DNA of 64,000 nucleotides from LC029 sp036676475 (lineage in GTDB: Bacteria > Bacillota > Bacilli > Aneurinibacillales > RAOX-1), in NCBI GenBank assembly GCA_036676475.1, contig JAKFCU010000004.1:28598-92597 (forward strand), given 5' to 3'. The notes under the pieces are model-generated. The model was given only the letters and a program-made list of their open reading frames with translations, did no database searches and had not been told where the DNA came from. Positions within the stretch are counted from its first letter, which is position 1, and each line of letters begins with the position of its first letter. Positions 49,227 through 56,892 of the stretch are shown here, one piece after another. Made by a program: the position numbers and the translations under genes.

Positions 49227-49266
49227 AAAGGAGTTGGCTATTAGCGCCAACTCCCTTTTATTTTTA
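49227..49266. terminator. Convergent terminator, VanW gene and Spo0E-like gene
   Basis: GGAGTTGGC-TATTAGC-GCCAACTCC, followed on the plus strand by CTTTTATTTTT. It reads well for the plus strand; less so for the minus. Confidence 0.88.
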
Positions 49267-49267
49267 A

Positions 49268-49474
49268 CTACCAGTATTTCCGGCATTTCAATTGTTCATA
49301 ATCATTTAATTTTTCATCTAACATCTGACTCACTTCCACCAGCCGAGGGCTCGATAGGTTCGAAACATCCCTGCTCATTTCGTTTAGTCGGTTGCGAAGG
49401 CGATAGATTTCGTCCAACAAAGCATCCATACCTGTTTTAGCTGATGAGTGATGTGTGGATTCTGAGAAAAACAT
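49268..49474 (-). CDS. Spo0E-like aspartyl-phosphate phosphatase
   Basis: A 68-residue helical hairpin protein. Helix 1 is LLDEIYRLRNRLNEMS and helix 2 carries the Spo0E signature as SPRLVEVSQMLDEKLNDY (S-Q-x-LD). Such proteins dephosphorylate Spo0A-P and delay sporulation; members also act on other response regulators. ATG 49474 has GGGGGGAA upstream. Monocistronic. It is the clearest sporulation-control marker in the window. Confidence 0.88.
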   Translation of the reverse strand: MFFSESTHHSSAKTGMDALLDEIYRLRNRLNEMSRDVSNLSSPRLVEVSQMLDEKLNDYEQLKCRKYW

Positions 49475-49675
49475 GGACACTTCCCCCCTATACCATCGTA
49501 ATTCGAAGACCCTATGGTCCCCATTACTCCCCCAAAATGACTTACTTATATAATAGTTCTTTATTCCTGATTATATATATTCTACATGATTCAGATAATT
49601 CCTGCTATATATAGACAAAAATCATTTAACAAATATTACCTATCAATATTCTAGCCACCTATTGATCTAGATAAA

Positions 49676-49706
49676 CAAAAAACTGGACAAATTGTCCAGT
49701 TCTATA
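49676..49706 (-). terminator. argH terminator
   Basis: Minus-strand stem AACTGGAC-AATTT-GTCCAGTT followed by TTTTG; it overlaps the argH stop. Confidence 0.9.
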
Positions 49707-51126
49707 AATTTACTTCTATTTTATGCTTGTGTAGCCCAATCCATTCATCGGTTGCTTGCTTAATATTTTCCATATAAGCCATTTGCTTTTCAACTTGTCC
49801 CTTAGCAGTCCCGCCTAGCACGTTACGCGCATTGACAACCTGAACAACATCTAGGGCTTGATAAATGTCATCGGCAAATAGCTCAGAGAACTGTTGATAC
49901 TCTTCAAGTGTCAGATCTAGTAAATATTTATTTTGCTGGATACAGTGAAGTACCGTTTTTCCAACCACTTCATGAGCTTGACGGAAAGGCATTCCCTTAT
50001 TCACTAAATAATCCGCTAAATCAGTTGCATTGGAGAAATCCTGAGTGACAGCCTTACGCATATTTTCTTTGCGCACTTTCATGGTGGCAATCATCGGAAT
50101 GAACAAGGACAAAGCCCCATGAATGGTTTTAACGGTATCAAACATACCTTCTTTGTCTTCTTGCATATCTTTATTGTAGGCCAACGGCAGCGACTTAAGA
50201 ACGGTCAGCATGCCAACCAAATTTCCATATACTCGTCCCGTTTTTCCGCGAACCAGCTCGGCCACATCGGGATTCTTCTTTTGCGGCATAATACTGCTTC
50301 CTGTACAGAAGGCATCATCCAGTTCCACAAAGGCAAATTCATTGCTCGACCATAGCACAAGCTCCTCACAAAGACGGGAAAGATGGGTCATCAAAAGGGA
50401 GCTATTGCTTAAAAATTCCACAATAAAATCACGGTCACTGACCGCATCTAAGCTGTTCATATAGATGGAATCAAATTTCAACAGTTGAGCTGTATATTTC
50501 CGATCAATCGGAAAGGTTGTCCCCGCTAATGCTCCTGCTCCTAATGGCAGCATGTTGATTCTTTTCCAGCTATCCATTAGACGCTCAGCATCACGCTGAA
50601 GCATCGCCACATAAGCCATCAAATGATGGGCAAAAAGAATCGGCTGAGCCCGCTGCAGATGGGTATATCCCGGTAGAATGGTATCCAGGTTTTCTTTCGC
50701 CTGCCCGATTAATGAGCCTTGCAGCTTAGAAACCAACTCAACAAGCTCAACGACCTGTTCACGCAAATATAAGTGCATGTCAGTTGCAACCTGGTCATTT
50801 CGGCTACGGCCTGTATGAAGCTTTCCACCCACAGGTCCAATTTCGTCAATCAGCATTTTTTCGATATTCATATGAATATCTTCATTGGAAACGGTAAATT
50901 CCACTTCCCCATTTGCTACTTTTGCCGCCACTTTTTTGAGGCCTTCTTTGATCGTCTCGACATCCTCCAAAGGGAGGATGCCGCATTTACCGAGCATCGA
51001 GACGTGAGCTAAACTGCCGTTAATGTCCTCTTTCCATAGCTGTTGGTCAAAGAAGATGGAGGCTGTATATTCTTCTACTAATTTATCCGTAGCTTTTGTA
51101 AATCTTCCACCCCAAAGCTTACTCAT
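49702..51126 (-). CDS. argH: Argininosuccinate lyase
   Basis: A 474-residue fumarase/aspartase-superfamily enzyme that splits argininosuccinate to arginine and fumarate. Motifs: LWGGRF at the N-terminus, TGRSRNDQVATD, the catalytic-His region PGYTHLQRAQP and the superfamily signature GSSIMPQKKNPD near 283. It overlaps argG by 4 bp. Terminator at the stop codon. Confidence 0.98.
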   Translation of the reverse strand: MSKLWGGRFTKATDKLVEEYTASIFFDQQLWKEDINGSLAHVSMLGKCGILPLEDVETIKEGLKKVAAKVANGEVEFTVSNEDIHMNIEKMLIDEIGPVGGKLHTGRSRNDQVATDMHLYLREQVVELVELVSKLQGSLIGQAKENLDTILPGYTHLQRAQPILFAHHLMAYVAMLQRDAERLMDSWKRINMLPLGAGALAGTTFPIDRKYTAQLLKFDSIYMNSLDAVSDRDFIVEFLSNSSLLMTHLSRLCEELVLWSSNEFAFVELDDAFCTGSSIMPQKKNPDVAELVRGKTGRVYGNLVGMLTVLKSLPLAYNKDMQEDKEGMFDTVKTIHGALSLFIPMIATMKVRKENMRKAVTQDFSNATDLADYLVNKGMPFRQAHEVVGKTVLHCIQQNKYLLDLTLEEYQQFSELFADDIYQALDVVQVVNARNVLGGTAKGQVEKQMAYMENIKQATDEWIGLHKHKIEVNL

Positions 51127-52376
51127 TGCTTGACCGCTTCCTTTTTATCGATGATGACCGCTTTTGGCGTGCTATCCAAATGATCACGGTTTACTTGCGA
51201 ATATACCTTTGTTGGCATGCCATAAAGTTGAATGAATCCAATCGCTGCCTTATGGTCAAAGTTATCTTCTTCTCCATAAGTAGCCAACTTCATATCATAT
51301 AAAGAGTGCTCGGATTTACGTCCTACCACAGTAGCATGACCTTTAAACAATTTTACACGGATCGTACCTGTAACAAACTTTTGTGTTTCTTCGACGAAAG
51401 CTTTCAAGGCATCCATGATCGGCGAGAACCAAAGACCTTCATAGATGGCTTGGGCAAATTTCAATTCAATGACCGGCTTGAATTGAGCTACTTCACGCGG
51501 CTGAGTCAAGAACTCTAATTCACGGTGAGCTAAAACTAAAGTAATGGCACCAGGGCACTCATATACTTCACGAGACTTAATTCCTACTAAGCGGTTTTCA
51601 ACGTGGTCTATTCGTCCAACTCCGTGCTTTCCAGCGATTTGGTTTAATTCTAGAATCAATTCGCTAAGAAGCATTTGCTTTCCGTTAATGGAAACCGGCT
51701 TTCCTTGTACAAATTGAATTTCAATTTCTTCCGGGGTATCCGGAGCATCAGCCACATCTACAGTTAAATCATAAGCACCTGCTGGAGGCTCAGCCCAAGG
51801 ATCTTCTAACACTCCACACTCACAAGCACGTCCCCAAAGATTTTGGTCGATGCTATAAGGGTTGTCTAGGTTAATCGGAATCGGAATACCATTCTTTTCT
51901 GCATAGGCAATCTCTTCATCACGTGTCATGCCCCATTCACGTACAGGTGCCACAATCTTCAAGTTAGGATCTAGGGCTGTAAAAGAAACATCGAAACGAA
52001 CCTGGTCATTTCCTTTTCCCGTGCATCCGTGAGCGACAGCAACTGCTCCTTCTTCCTTAGCGATATCTACAAGCACCTTGGCAATCAATGGACGGGAAAG
52101 TGCAGAAACAACCGGATACTTTCCTTCGTACATCGCATTAGCCTTTAACGCCGGAAGAACGAATTCTTCAGCAAATAATTCTTTTGCATCTACAACATAG
52201 GATTTAACTGCTCCCACTTGTATAGCTTTATCCCGTACAAAATCTAAGTCTTTTCCTTCACCTACATCTAAGCCAACTGCAATTACATCATAGTTATACG
52301 TATCTTGAAGCCATTTAATGGCAACAGAAGTATCTAATCCGCCTGAATATGCTAAAACGATTTTTTCACGAGACAT
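51123..52376 (-). CDS. argG: Argininosuccinate synthase
   Basis: A 417-residue N-type ATP pyrophosphatase: PP-loop AYSGGLDTSVAI near residue 8, GKGNDQVRF near 120, and the citrulline/aspartate loops. Condenses citrulline and aspartate. It begins the argG-argH operon; ATG 52376 has a GGGGAA site. Two ARG boxes and a matching promoter lie 50-115 bp upstream. Confidence 0.98.
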   Translation of the reverse strand: MSREKIVLAYSGGLDTSVAIKWLQDTYNYDVIAVGLDVGEGKDLDFVRDKAIQVGAVKSYVVDAKELFAEEFVLPALKANAMYEGKYPVVSALSRPLIAKVLVDIAKEEGAVAVAHGCTGKGNDQVRFDVSFTALDPNLKIVAPVREWGMTRDEEIAYAEKNGIPIPINLDNPYSIDQNLWGRACECGVLEDPWAEPPAGAYDLTVDVADAPDTPEEIEIQFVQGKPVSINGKQMLLSELILELNQIAGKHGVGRIDHVENRLVGIKSREVYECPGAITLVLAHRELEFLTQPREVAQFKPVIELKFAQAIYEGLWFSPIMDALKAFVEETQKFVTGTIRVKLFKGHATVVGRKSEHSLYDMKLATYGEEDNFDHKAAIGFIQLYGMPTKVYSQVNRDHLDSTPKAVIIDKKEAVKQ

Positions 52377-52425
52377 CGTTAATTCCCCTTTTCCTTGTGC
52401 TCTATATTGAATGTTTATTCATTAT

Positions 52426-52443
52426 CATTTATAAAAATTCACA
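52426..52443 (+). promoter_or_regulatory. ARG box 2 (AhrC/ArgR)
   Basis: CATTTATAAAAATTCACA, sharing ATAAAAATTCA with the Bacillus ARG box CATGAATAAAAATTCAAG. Lies in the early transcribed region of argG. Confidence 0.6.
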
Positions 52444-52460
52444 TGTTCTCTCTGTGAAAT

Positions 52461-52490
52461 ATTATGCACTATGTGTAATAAAAATTCAAC
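52461..52490 (-). promoter_or_regulatory. argG promoter overlapped by ARG box 1
   Basis: Minus strand: -35 TTGAAT (52484-52489), 17 bp, -10 CATAAT (52461-52466). Plus strand 52473-52490 carries AATAAAAATTCAA, 13 matches in a row to the Bacillus ARG box, covering the -35; repression by AhrC is expected. Confidence 0.75.
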
Positions 52491-52502
52491 TATTTTTTTC
52501 TT

Positions 52503-52552
52503 GAGAAAGCTACTAACATAGCCTTATGCGTATAATACTTTCCGATAAGTAT
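52503..52552 (+). repeat. Two-hairpin intergenic repeat, copy 10
   Basis: 50 bp between the darA terminator and the argG promoter. First hairpin AGAAAGCTACTAACATAGC; second ATACTT-TCCGAT-AAGTAT. Confidence 0.93.
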
Positions 52553-52556
52553 CATA

Positions 52557-52592
52557 ACCAGGAAAGGAACCCTGAAATTCAGGATTCCTTCT
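52557..52592 (-). terminator. darA terminator
   Basis: Minus-strand stem AAGGAATCCTGA / TCAGGGTTCCTTT, directly after the stop codon. Confidence 0.82.
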
Positions 52593-52920
52593 ATTCCAAG
52601 TGTTCAAATCGTTCGATATTCATGACAAACACCGTTGCTCCGCCTACCGTCACATTTAGTGGCGGGGAGCTCATATTCAGACCCGTTATGCTGGGAGGAT
52701 ATAACGTCATGGGAATATTACGCTTCTTGCACTGGCGACCGATCAGATCCAAAACGTGGTCTACTCGATCATCTTCTACCCCGATCATCACCGTCGTATT
52801 TCCTTGCCTTAGGAAACCGCCCGTACTTGAAAGCTTGGTGATTCCAAAACCTTGTTTCGTCAAGTCCTTGGAAAGGTTGACCCAATCCCGATCTTGAATT
52901 ACGGCTAATATCATTTTCAT
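52591..52920 (-). CDS. darA: Cyclic di-AMP receptor DarA (PII-like)
   Basis: A 109-residue PII-like trimeric protein: MKMILAVIQDRDWVNLSKDL, the T-loop region STGGFLRQGNTTVMIGVED, and the long B-loop ending GGATVFVMNIERFEHL. It matches the YaaQ/DarA family that binds the second messenger c-di-AMP. ATG 52920 has GGAGGAG upstream and gives the exact family length. In B. subtilis darA lies in the tmk-holB region; here it stands next to argGH. Confidence 0.92.
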   Translation of the reverse strand: MKMILAVIQDRDWVNLSKDLTKQGFGITKLSSTGGFLRQGNTTVMIGVEDDRVDHVLDLIGRQCKKRNIPMTLYPPSITGLNMSSPPLNVTVGGATVFVMNIERFEHLE

Positions 52921-53065
52921 GGTATCTCCTCCTAGGGACTTTTGTCCATTATACATTACTTGACTGAATTTTTAAATTATTATATGTATATTCTGTACCT
53001 TATGTTTGTATAAAATGTGAAAACGGCTCCGAATACTGAATAATGAAGAATGAGGGGGTGTTCAC

Positions 53066-53245
53066 TTGCAAAGCAAGTGGCTTCGGCTCGGCTGGTTACT
53101 GTTGGTGCTGCCTATTTGGTGGACTTTTTCTAAGGTTGATGCGGAAAGTGCTTGGTTCAGCGTGATTGGCTATTTGCTTTTTGGGATGGCCGTGTGGATT
53201 TGGTTATGGATGGATCCTCCTTCACAGGACAAGGATGTGGATTAA
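53066..53245 (+). CDS. Small two-helix membrane protein
   Basis: A 59-residue ORF starting TTG at 53066, with GAGGGGGTG eight bases upstream. The product begins MQSKWLRLGWLLLVLPIWW and has two hydrophobic Trp/Leu-rich helices (residues 5-20 and 31-48) joined by FSKVDAESAW, and an acidic tail SQDKDVD. The positive-inside rule and hydrophobicity support a real membrane protein. I do not recognise the family. It is divergent from darA and stands alone, followed by palindrome array 3. Confidence 0.6.
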   Translation: MQSKWLRLGWLLLVLPIWWTFSKVDAESAWFSVIGYLLFGMAVWIWLWMDPPSQDKDVD

Positions 53246-53310
53246 GGTTGGCTGTGATAAGTGAGGGGAAAGCTTTGGAGGGGTTAGAAAGGATTTCAGC
53301 TCTCTCCTGC

Positions 53311-53497
53311 ATAGAGGGAAAATCTCCCCTTACAACAATAAATTTTCGAAAAAGAAGTAAAATAAATGGAAAAATTCCCATTACAGCCCTCTTTGATCGC
53401 AGGTAAACGCTTACAAACCCTTACAATGGGAAATTTTTCTCTTACCGAGGCCAATTTAACTCAAAATCCATGATTAGTGGGAATTTTTCCACTTACA
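53311..53497. repeat. Four-palindrome array 3 (spacing 51-61-51)
   Basis: The right-hand TTAC motifs lie at 53330, 53381, 53442 and 53493, intervals of 51, 61 and 51, as in arrays 1 and 2. The arms differ: AGGG/CCCCT, AATGG/CCATT, AATGGGAAA/TTTTTCTCTT and AGTGG/CCACT instead of CGG/CCG. Pairing is kept in most units, so the changes are compensatory. Confidence 0.85.
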
Positions 53498-53565
53498 CGT
53501 TTTTCACCAAGAATGTAAGCTAATCAGGTCCTCCCCCCCTGAGCTCCCAAGATTTAAAACAACAA

Positions 53566-53602
53566 ACAAAAAAGAGCTGATCTCGAAGATCAACTCTCTC
53601 AT
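53566..53602 (-). terminator. Terminator of the rnpB-tRNA transcript
   Basis: Minus-strand stem GAGTTGATC-TTCGA-GATCAGCTC followed by TTTTTTG, 13 bp past the tRNA 3' end. Confidence 0.92.
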
Positions 53603-53614
53603 AGGTATGTATAT

Positions 53615-53691
53615 TGGTAGCGGCGGAGGGGGTCGAACCCCCGACCTTACGGGTATGAACCGTACGCTCTAGCCAGCTGAGCTACACCGCC
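53615..53691 (-). tRNA. tRNA-Met (CAT), elongator
   Basis: 77 nt with encoded CCA. Acceptor GGCGGTG / CGCCGCT (with standard G-T/ mismatch pattern), D arm GCTC...GAGC, anticodon stem TACGG-TTCATAC-CCGTA (anticodon CAT), T arm GGGGG-TTCGACC-CCCTC. The body matches the Bacillus elongator tRNA-Met rather than initiator or tRNA-Ile2. It follows the RNase P RNA by 20 bases on the same strand. Confidence 0.95.
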
Positions 53692-53711
53692 AAATTGAAT
53701 ATAAATGGGCT

Positions 53712-54114
53712 GTAAGGAATGCTGTAAGCCAGGTTCTGTTCTTCTCTGTACTCTTAACGGCGGCCAGCCTGGTACAAGAAGTTGTAGTCATTTAACTATC
53801 GATCAAACAAATGATCAATCCATCCATTCAGTTGAATTCCCTCCGGATGGTGCCCCTACCGTAATTTGGGTTGCTCACTCGTGGGGTTTACCTCGTTCCA
53901 CTTCTTCCGTTTCCAGAAGAACTACGTCACTGTGGCACTTTCAGGGTATTCATCCCATAGCCGAAGCCTTAGGGTACTTTCCCCGCCGTCAGTCGAGTCA
54001 AAACTCAACTGCCCTACCTTGCGATAGGCACGAACGTTCCGGGCATCGCAGCACCGGGTGAGCCTGGACTTTCCTCTACTTGCTAAGCAAGCAGCGACTA
54101 CACACATTCCTTAC
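53712..54114 (-). ncRNA. rnpB: RNase P RNA, Bacillus type (class B)
   Basis: About 403 nt. Hallmarks on the minus strand: terminal pairing GTAAGGAATG (start) with CATTCCTTAC (end), the conserved GAGGAAAGTCC near the 5' end, the P4 half ACAGAA close to the 3' end, and the GGGTGAGC/AACCC elements. Length and layout match the ~400-nt Bacillus subtype. It makes the catalytic core that trims tRNA 5' leaders. No terminator lies between its 3' end and the tRNA-Met. Confidence 0.95.
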
Positions 54115-54125
54115 GTTATATTCAT

Positions 54126-54154
54126 ATTTTACTTGTTAAAGATTATCATTTCAA
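54126..54154 (-). promoter_or_regulatory. rnpB: Predicted rnpB promoter
   Basis: Minus strand: -35 TTGAAA (54149-54154), 17 bp, -10 TAAAAT (54126-54131), about 11 bp before the mature 5' end. Confidence 0.75.
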
Positions 54155-54293
54155 GTGAAGCGACATGTACTAATTTATCATGTTCAACACTTTAAATCAA
54201 CTGGTAAATTTAGTCATATCAGTTGAGCTTTCACAGCTTCATGAGCCGTGTTACTAATATACCTCGTTCCGTCGCCCAATTCAAGCGGAAAAT

Positions 54294-56672
54294 TTATCCT
54301 TCCTTGTCCCCTTTGGCTTCTAGTAACTTTAAACTGTCAAACATGCGGTCTAGTCGTTCCTCTACTCGCTTGAAGATGGTTTTGGCCTGTTCCCCCGTTA
54401 AAATCTCAATTCCTTCTTCAACGGACTTTACCGCCCAGATATGGAATTTGCCTTCACGAACAGCATCCACCACCTCATCCTTCAGGCCGAGGTTTTTTAC
54501 ATTTTGATGGGGAATCATCACACCTTGGTTGCCCGTTAGTCCTTTTTCCGCACAGACATAGAAAAAGCCTTCAATCTTCTCATTCACTCCGCCAATCGGC
54601 TGGATTTCACCCTTTTGGTTCACTGAACCGGTCACAGCAATGCCTTGTTGGATGGGAACACCCGATATAGAGGAGAGCAACCCATACAATTCCGTACTCG
54701 AAGCACTATCCCCATCAATCATGCTATAGGTCTGCTCAAAGGTTAAGCTCGCCGAAACAGGAAACGGGCGATTTTGCGCAAATTTTCCATTTAAGTAACC
54801 GCTTAAAATTAACAATCCTTTATCATGGAAGTGACCGCTTAATGACGTTTCCCGCTCGATATTGAGGATTCCTTTTCTGCCCAAATAGGTTTGAGCAGTA
54901 ATTCGGTGAGGTTGTCCAAAGGTATAATCCCCGGTTTGCAGAACAGCCAGACCATTAATCTGACCGACGACCGCCCCATCCGTATCTACCATGATCGTTC
55001 CATCGGCAATCATCTCGCGAATTTTTTCGGCCATTCGATTGGAACGAAACTCTTGTTCCTCAAGTGCTTGCTTCACATGCTTCCCTAATACAACCTGGGA
55101 TCCATCCTGTTCCGCCCAAAAGCTTGATTCGATCAACACTTTTGCTAAGGCATGAAAACGAGCGGATAGCTTTCTTTGATCCCCGGCAATTCGTGAACTG
55201 TGGTTTAGAAGGGCAGCCAACGCTTCCCGGTGGAAGGGCAGCAAAGAAGATTTTTCAGTATATTTTTTTACAAAAGCGGCAAATTCCTGAATATGGCTTG
55301 CACTTTTCTCCATCTCCGTATCGAATTCCACTTTGACCTTAAAAATCTTTTGGAAATCTTCGTCCCATTGAGCTAACAGCTGATAAAGAAACGGATTTCC
55401 GATCATAATGACCTTCACATCAAGAGGAATTTCCTCCGGCTTGATCCCGGCAGAGGAGAGCAGTGCTCTTTCCTCTAGCATATTTTCGATGCGAATTTCC
55501 CGGGTTTTCAAGGTCCGCTTCAGCATCAGCCAGGACAGGGGATTCGATAACAGCTCAGCTGCTTGAATCAACAAATATCCGCCATTGCTTAAGTGCAATG
55601 CCCCAGGTTTGATCATCGTAAAATCCGTGACCATGGAACCAAATGCCCCTTTATACTCTACTTTTCCAAATAGATTGTAGTAACTGGGATTGGTCTCAAA
55701 AACGACAGGGGCACTTTCTGCCTTACTGCTGTCTACCAACACATTGACTTTATAGCGCTGAAGCTTTTCCTTTTCGTTATCAACGAGAGCAAACAAGGCC
55801 AATTTCTCTGTTTTCTCTCCGCCAGAGAAAAGACGATAATTTTCTGCAACATCATCATGCATATGCTGGAGATAGGTTTGTACCTTTTCATTTTCAGCAT
55901 AAACTTCCCGTTGTTTGGTAAAGAGTTCGGCGGTCGCCTCCCGGGCGAATTCCTTTTTCACCACTCCGTACTCTTCTTCCATTTGTCTTTCAATCAATTG
56001 GACACGATGGGCCGCTTCCGTTACTTCTGCTTCAATTTCTTGACTTTTTTTATTAATTTCCTCCCGCATCGTTTCCGGCATCATCTTGAATTCTTCGGGG
56101 CTGAGCGGCCGTCCGAAGCGCAAAGGAACCGTGGCGATTCCCTGAGCGGTTTTGTCCATGCTGAAATTTTGGTCTTTTACGTATTGCTCAAGCTGTTTCC
56201 AGATTTTCTCGAGTTGGTCATTAAAGGACTTATGTACTTCTTTTCGCTTTTTCTCAAATTCTTCACTGGCAAAAATACTTCTCAAGCTTCGTTCGATATC
56301 CTTGACCAGGTTTTCCATCTCCTGCTTAAATCGCGTAGCAGCTCCCGGGGCAAACGAGATCGCCAGCGGATGATCAGGGTGTTCAAAATTATAAACATAA
56401 CACCAATCGTTTGGCGGAGTACCCTGCTTTGCTACCTCTGAAGCTTTGGCTAAAGCATATGTACTTTTACCGGAACCGGATGGTCCCACAATAAATAAGT
56501 TATAGCCAGGCTGCTTGACTTTCAGCCCAAATTCAATCGCCCGGGCCGCTCGCTCCTGACCAAAGATCACATCGGATAAGGAATCGATGTCATCCGTTGT
56601 CTCGAACGGAAAATCCTCCGGCTTCACTTCACCCCTTAGCTTTTCAATGGGGACTCTCCATGGCTCATTCAT
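54294..56672 (-). CDS. Lon-like ATP-dependent protease (AAA_32 / S16)
   Basis: A 792-residue protein. N-terminal AAA module with Walker A VGPSGSGKSTYALA near residue 60, a long helical insert (150-330), a second ATPase part (LSNGGYLLIQAAELL) and a C-terminal Lon S16 protease domain with the Ser in GDSASSTELYGLLS near 668 and Lys in GGVNEKIEGFF near 710. It belongs to the Lon-like family with an AAA_32 domain, not LonA; substrates unknown. No membrane helices are seen. The ATG at 56672 has a GGAGG site. Only a weak terminator-like hairpin (54187-54216) follows. Confidence 0.85.
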   Translation of the reverse strand: MNEPWRVPIEKLRGEVKPEDFPFETTDDIDSLSDVIFGQERAARAIEFGLKVKQPGYNLFIVGPSGSGKSTYALAKASEVAKQGTPPNDWCYVYNFEHPDHPLAISFAPGAATRFKQEMENLVKDIERSLRSIFASEEFEKKRKEVHKSFNDQLEKIWKQLEQYVKDQNFSMDKTAQGIATVPLRFGRPLSPEEFKMMPETMREEINKKSQEIEAEVTEAAHRVQLIERQMEEEYGVVKKEFAREATAELFTKQREVYAENEKVQTYLQHMHDDVAENYRLFSGGEKTEKLALFALVDNEKEKLQRYKVNVLVDSSKAESAPVVFETNPSYYNLFGKVEYKGAFGSMVTDFTMIKPGALHLSNGGYLLIQAAELLSNPLSWLMLKRTLKTREIRIENMLEERALLSSAGIKPEEIPLDVKVIMIGNPFLYQLLAQWDEDFQKIFKVKVEFDTEMEKSASHIQEFAAFVKKYTEKSSLLPFHREALAALLNHSSRIAGDQRKLSARFHALAKVLIESSFWAEQDGSQVVLGKHVKQALEEQEFRSNRMAEKIREMIADGTIMVDTDGAVVGQINGLAVLQTGDYTFGQPHRITAQTYLGRKGILNIERETSLSGHFHDKGLLILSGYLNGKFAQNRPFPVSASLTFEQTYSMIDGDSASSTELYGLLSSISGVPIQQGIAVTGSVNQKGEIQPIGGVNEKIEGFFYVCAEKGLTGNQGVMIPHQNVKNLGLKDEVVDAVREGKFHIWAVKSVEEGIEILTGEQAKTIFKRVEERLDRMFDSLKLLEAKGDKEG

Positions 56673-56731
56673 ATCCTAAGACCTCCACTCTTTATTTTAT
56701 TCTACTCGCAATATATTGTTGTTACAAACAA

Positions 56732-56783
56732 AAAGACACTCGTACTAACCAGTCTTATGCGTATAATACTTTCCGATAAGTAT
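56732..56783 (+). repeat. Two-hairpin intergenic repeat, copy 11a
   Basis: The first hairpin is lost (CACTCGTACTAACCAGTC) but the core and ATACTT-TCCGAT-AAGTAT remain; tandem with copy 11b. Confidence 0.85.
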
Positions 56784-56834
56784 AAGAAAGCTACTGGCGT
56801 AGCCCTATGCGTATAATACTTGATCTCTAAGTAT
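56784..56834 (+). repeat. Two-hairpin intergenic repeat, copy 11b
   Basis: Near-consensus 51-bp unit, GCTAC-TGGC-GTAGC and ATACTT-GATCTCT-AAGTAT, abutting the argF terminator. Confidence 0.95.
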
Positions 56835-56837
56835 AAT

Positions 56838-56870
56838 AAAAAACCTGTATCTAGATACAGGTTTTTTGGA
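56838..56870. terminator. argF terminator
   Basis: Perfect palindrome AAAACCTGTATC / GATACAGGTTTT with T runs on both ends; about 23 bp past the argF stop. Confidence 0.92.
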
Positions 56871-56892
56871 GTGAAGAACCTTTGGCATTGAG

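Noticed and set aside
53152..53406. 84-codon ORF overlapping the small membrane gene and array 3
   Set aside because: Wrong frame relative to the better-supported 59-residue ORF and spans the palindromes.
53705..54107. ORFs on both strands across the RNase P RNA
   Set aside because: The region is a structural RNA gene; the frames are incidental.
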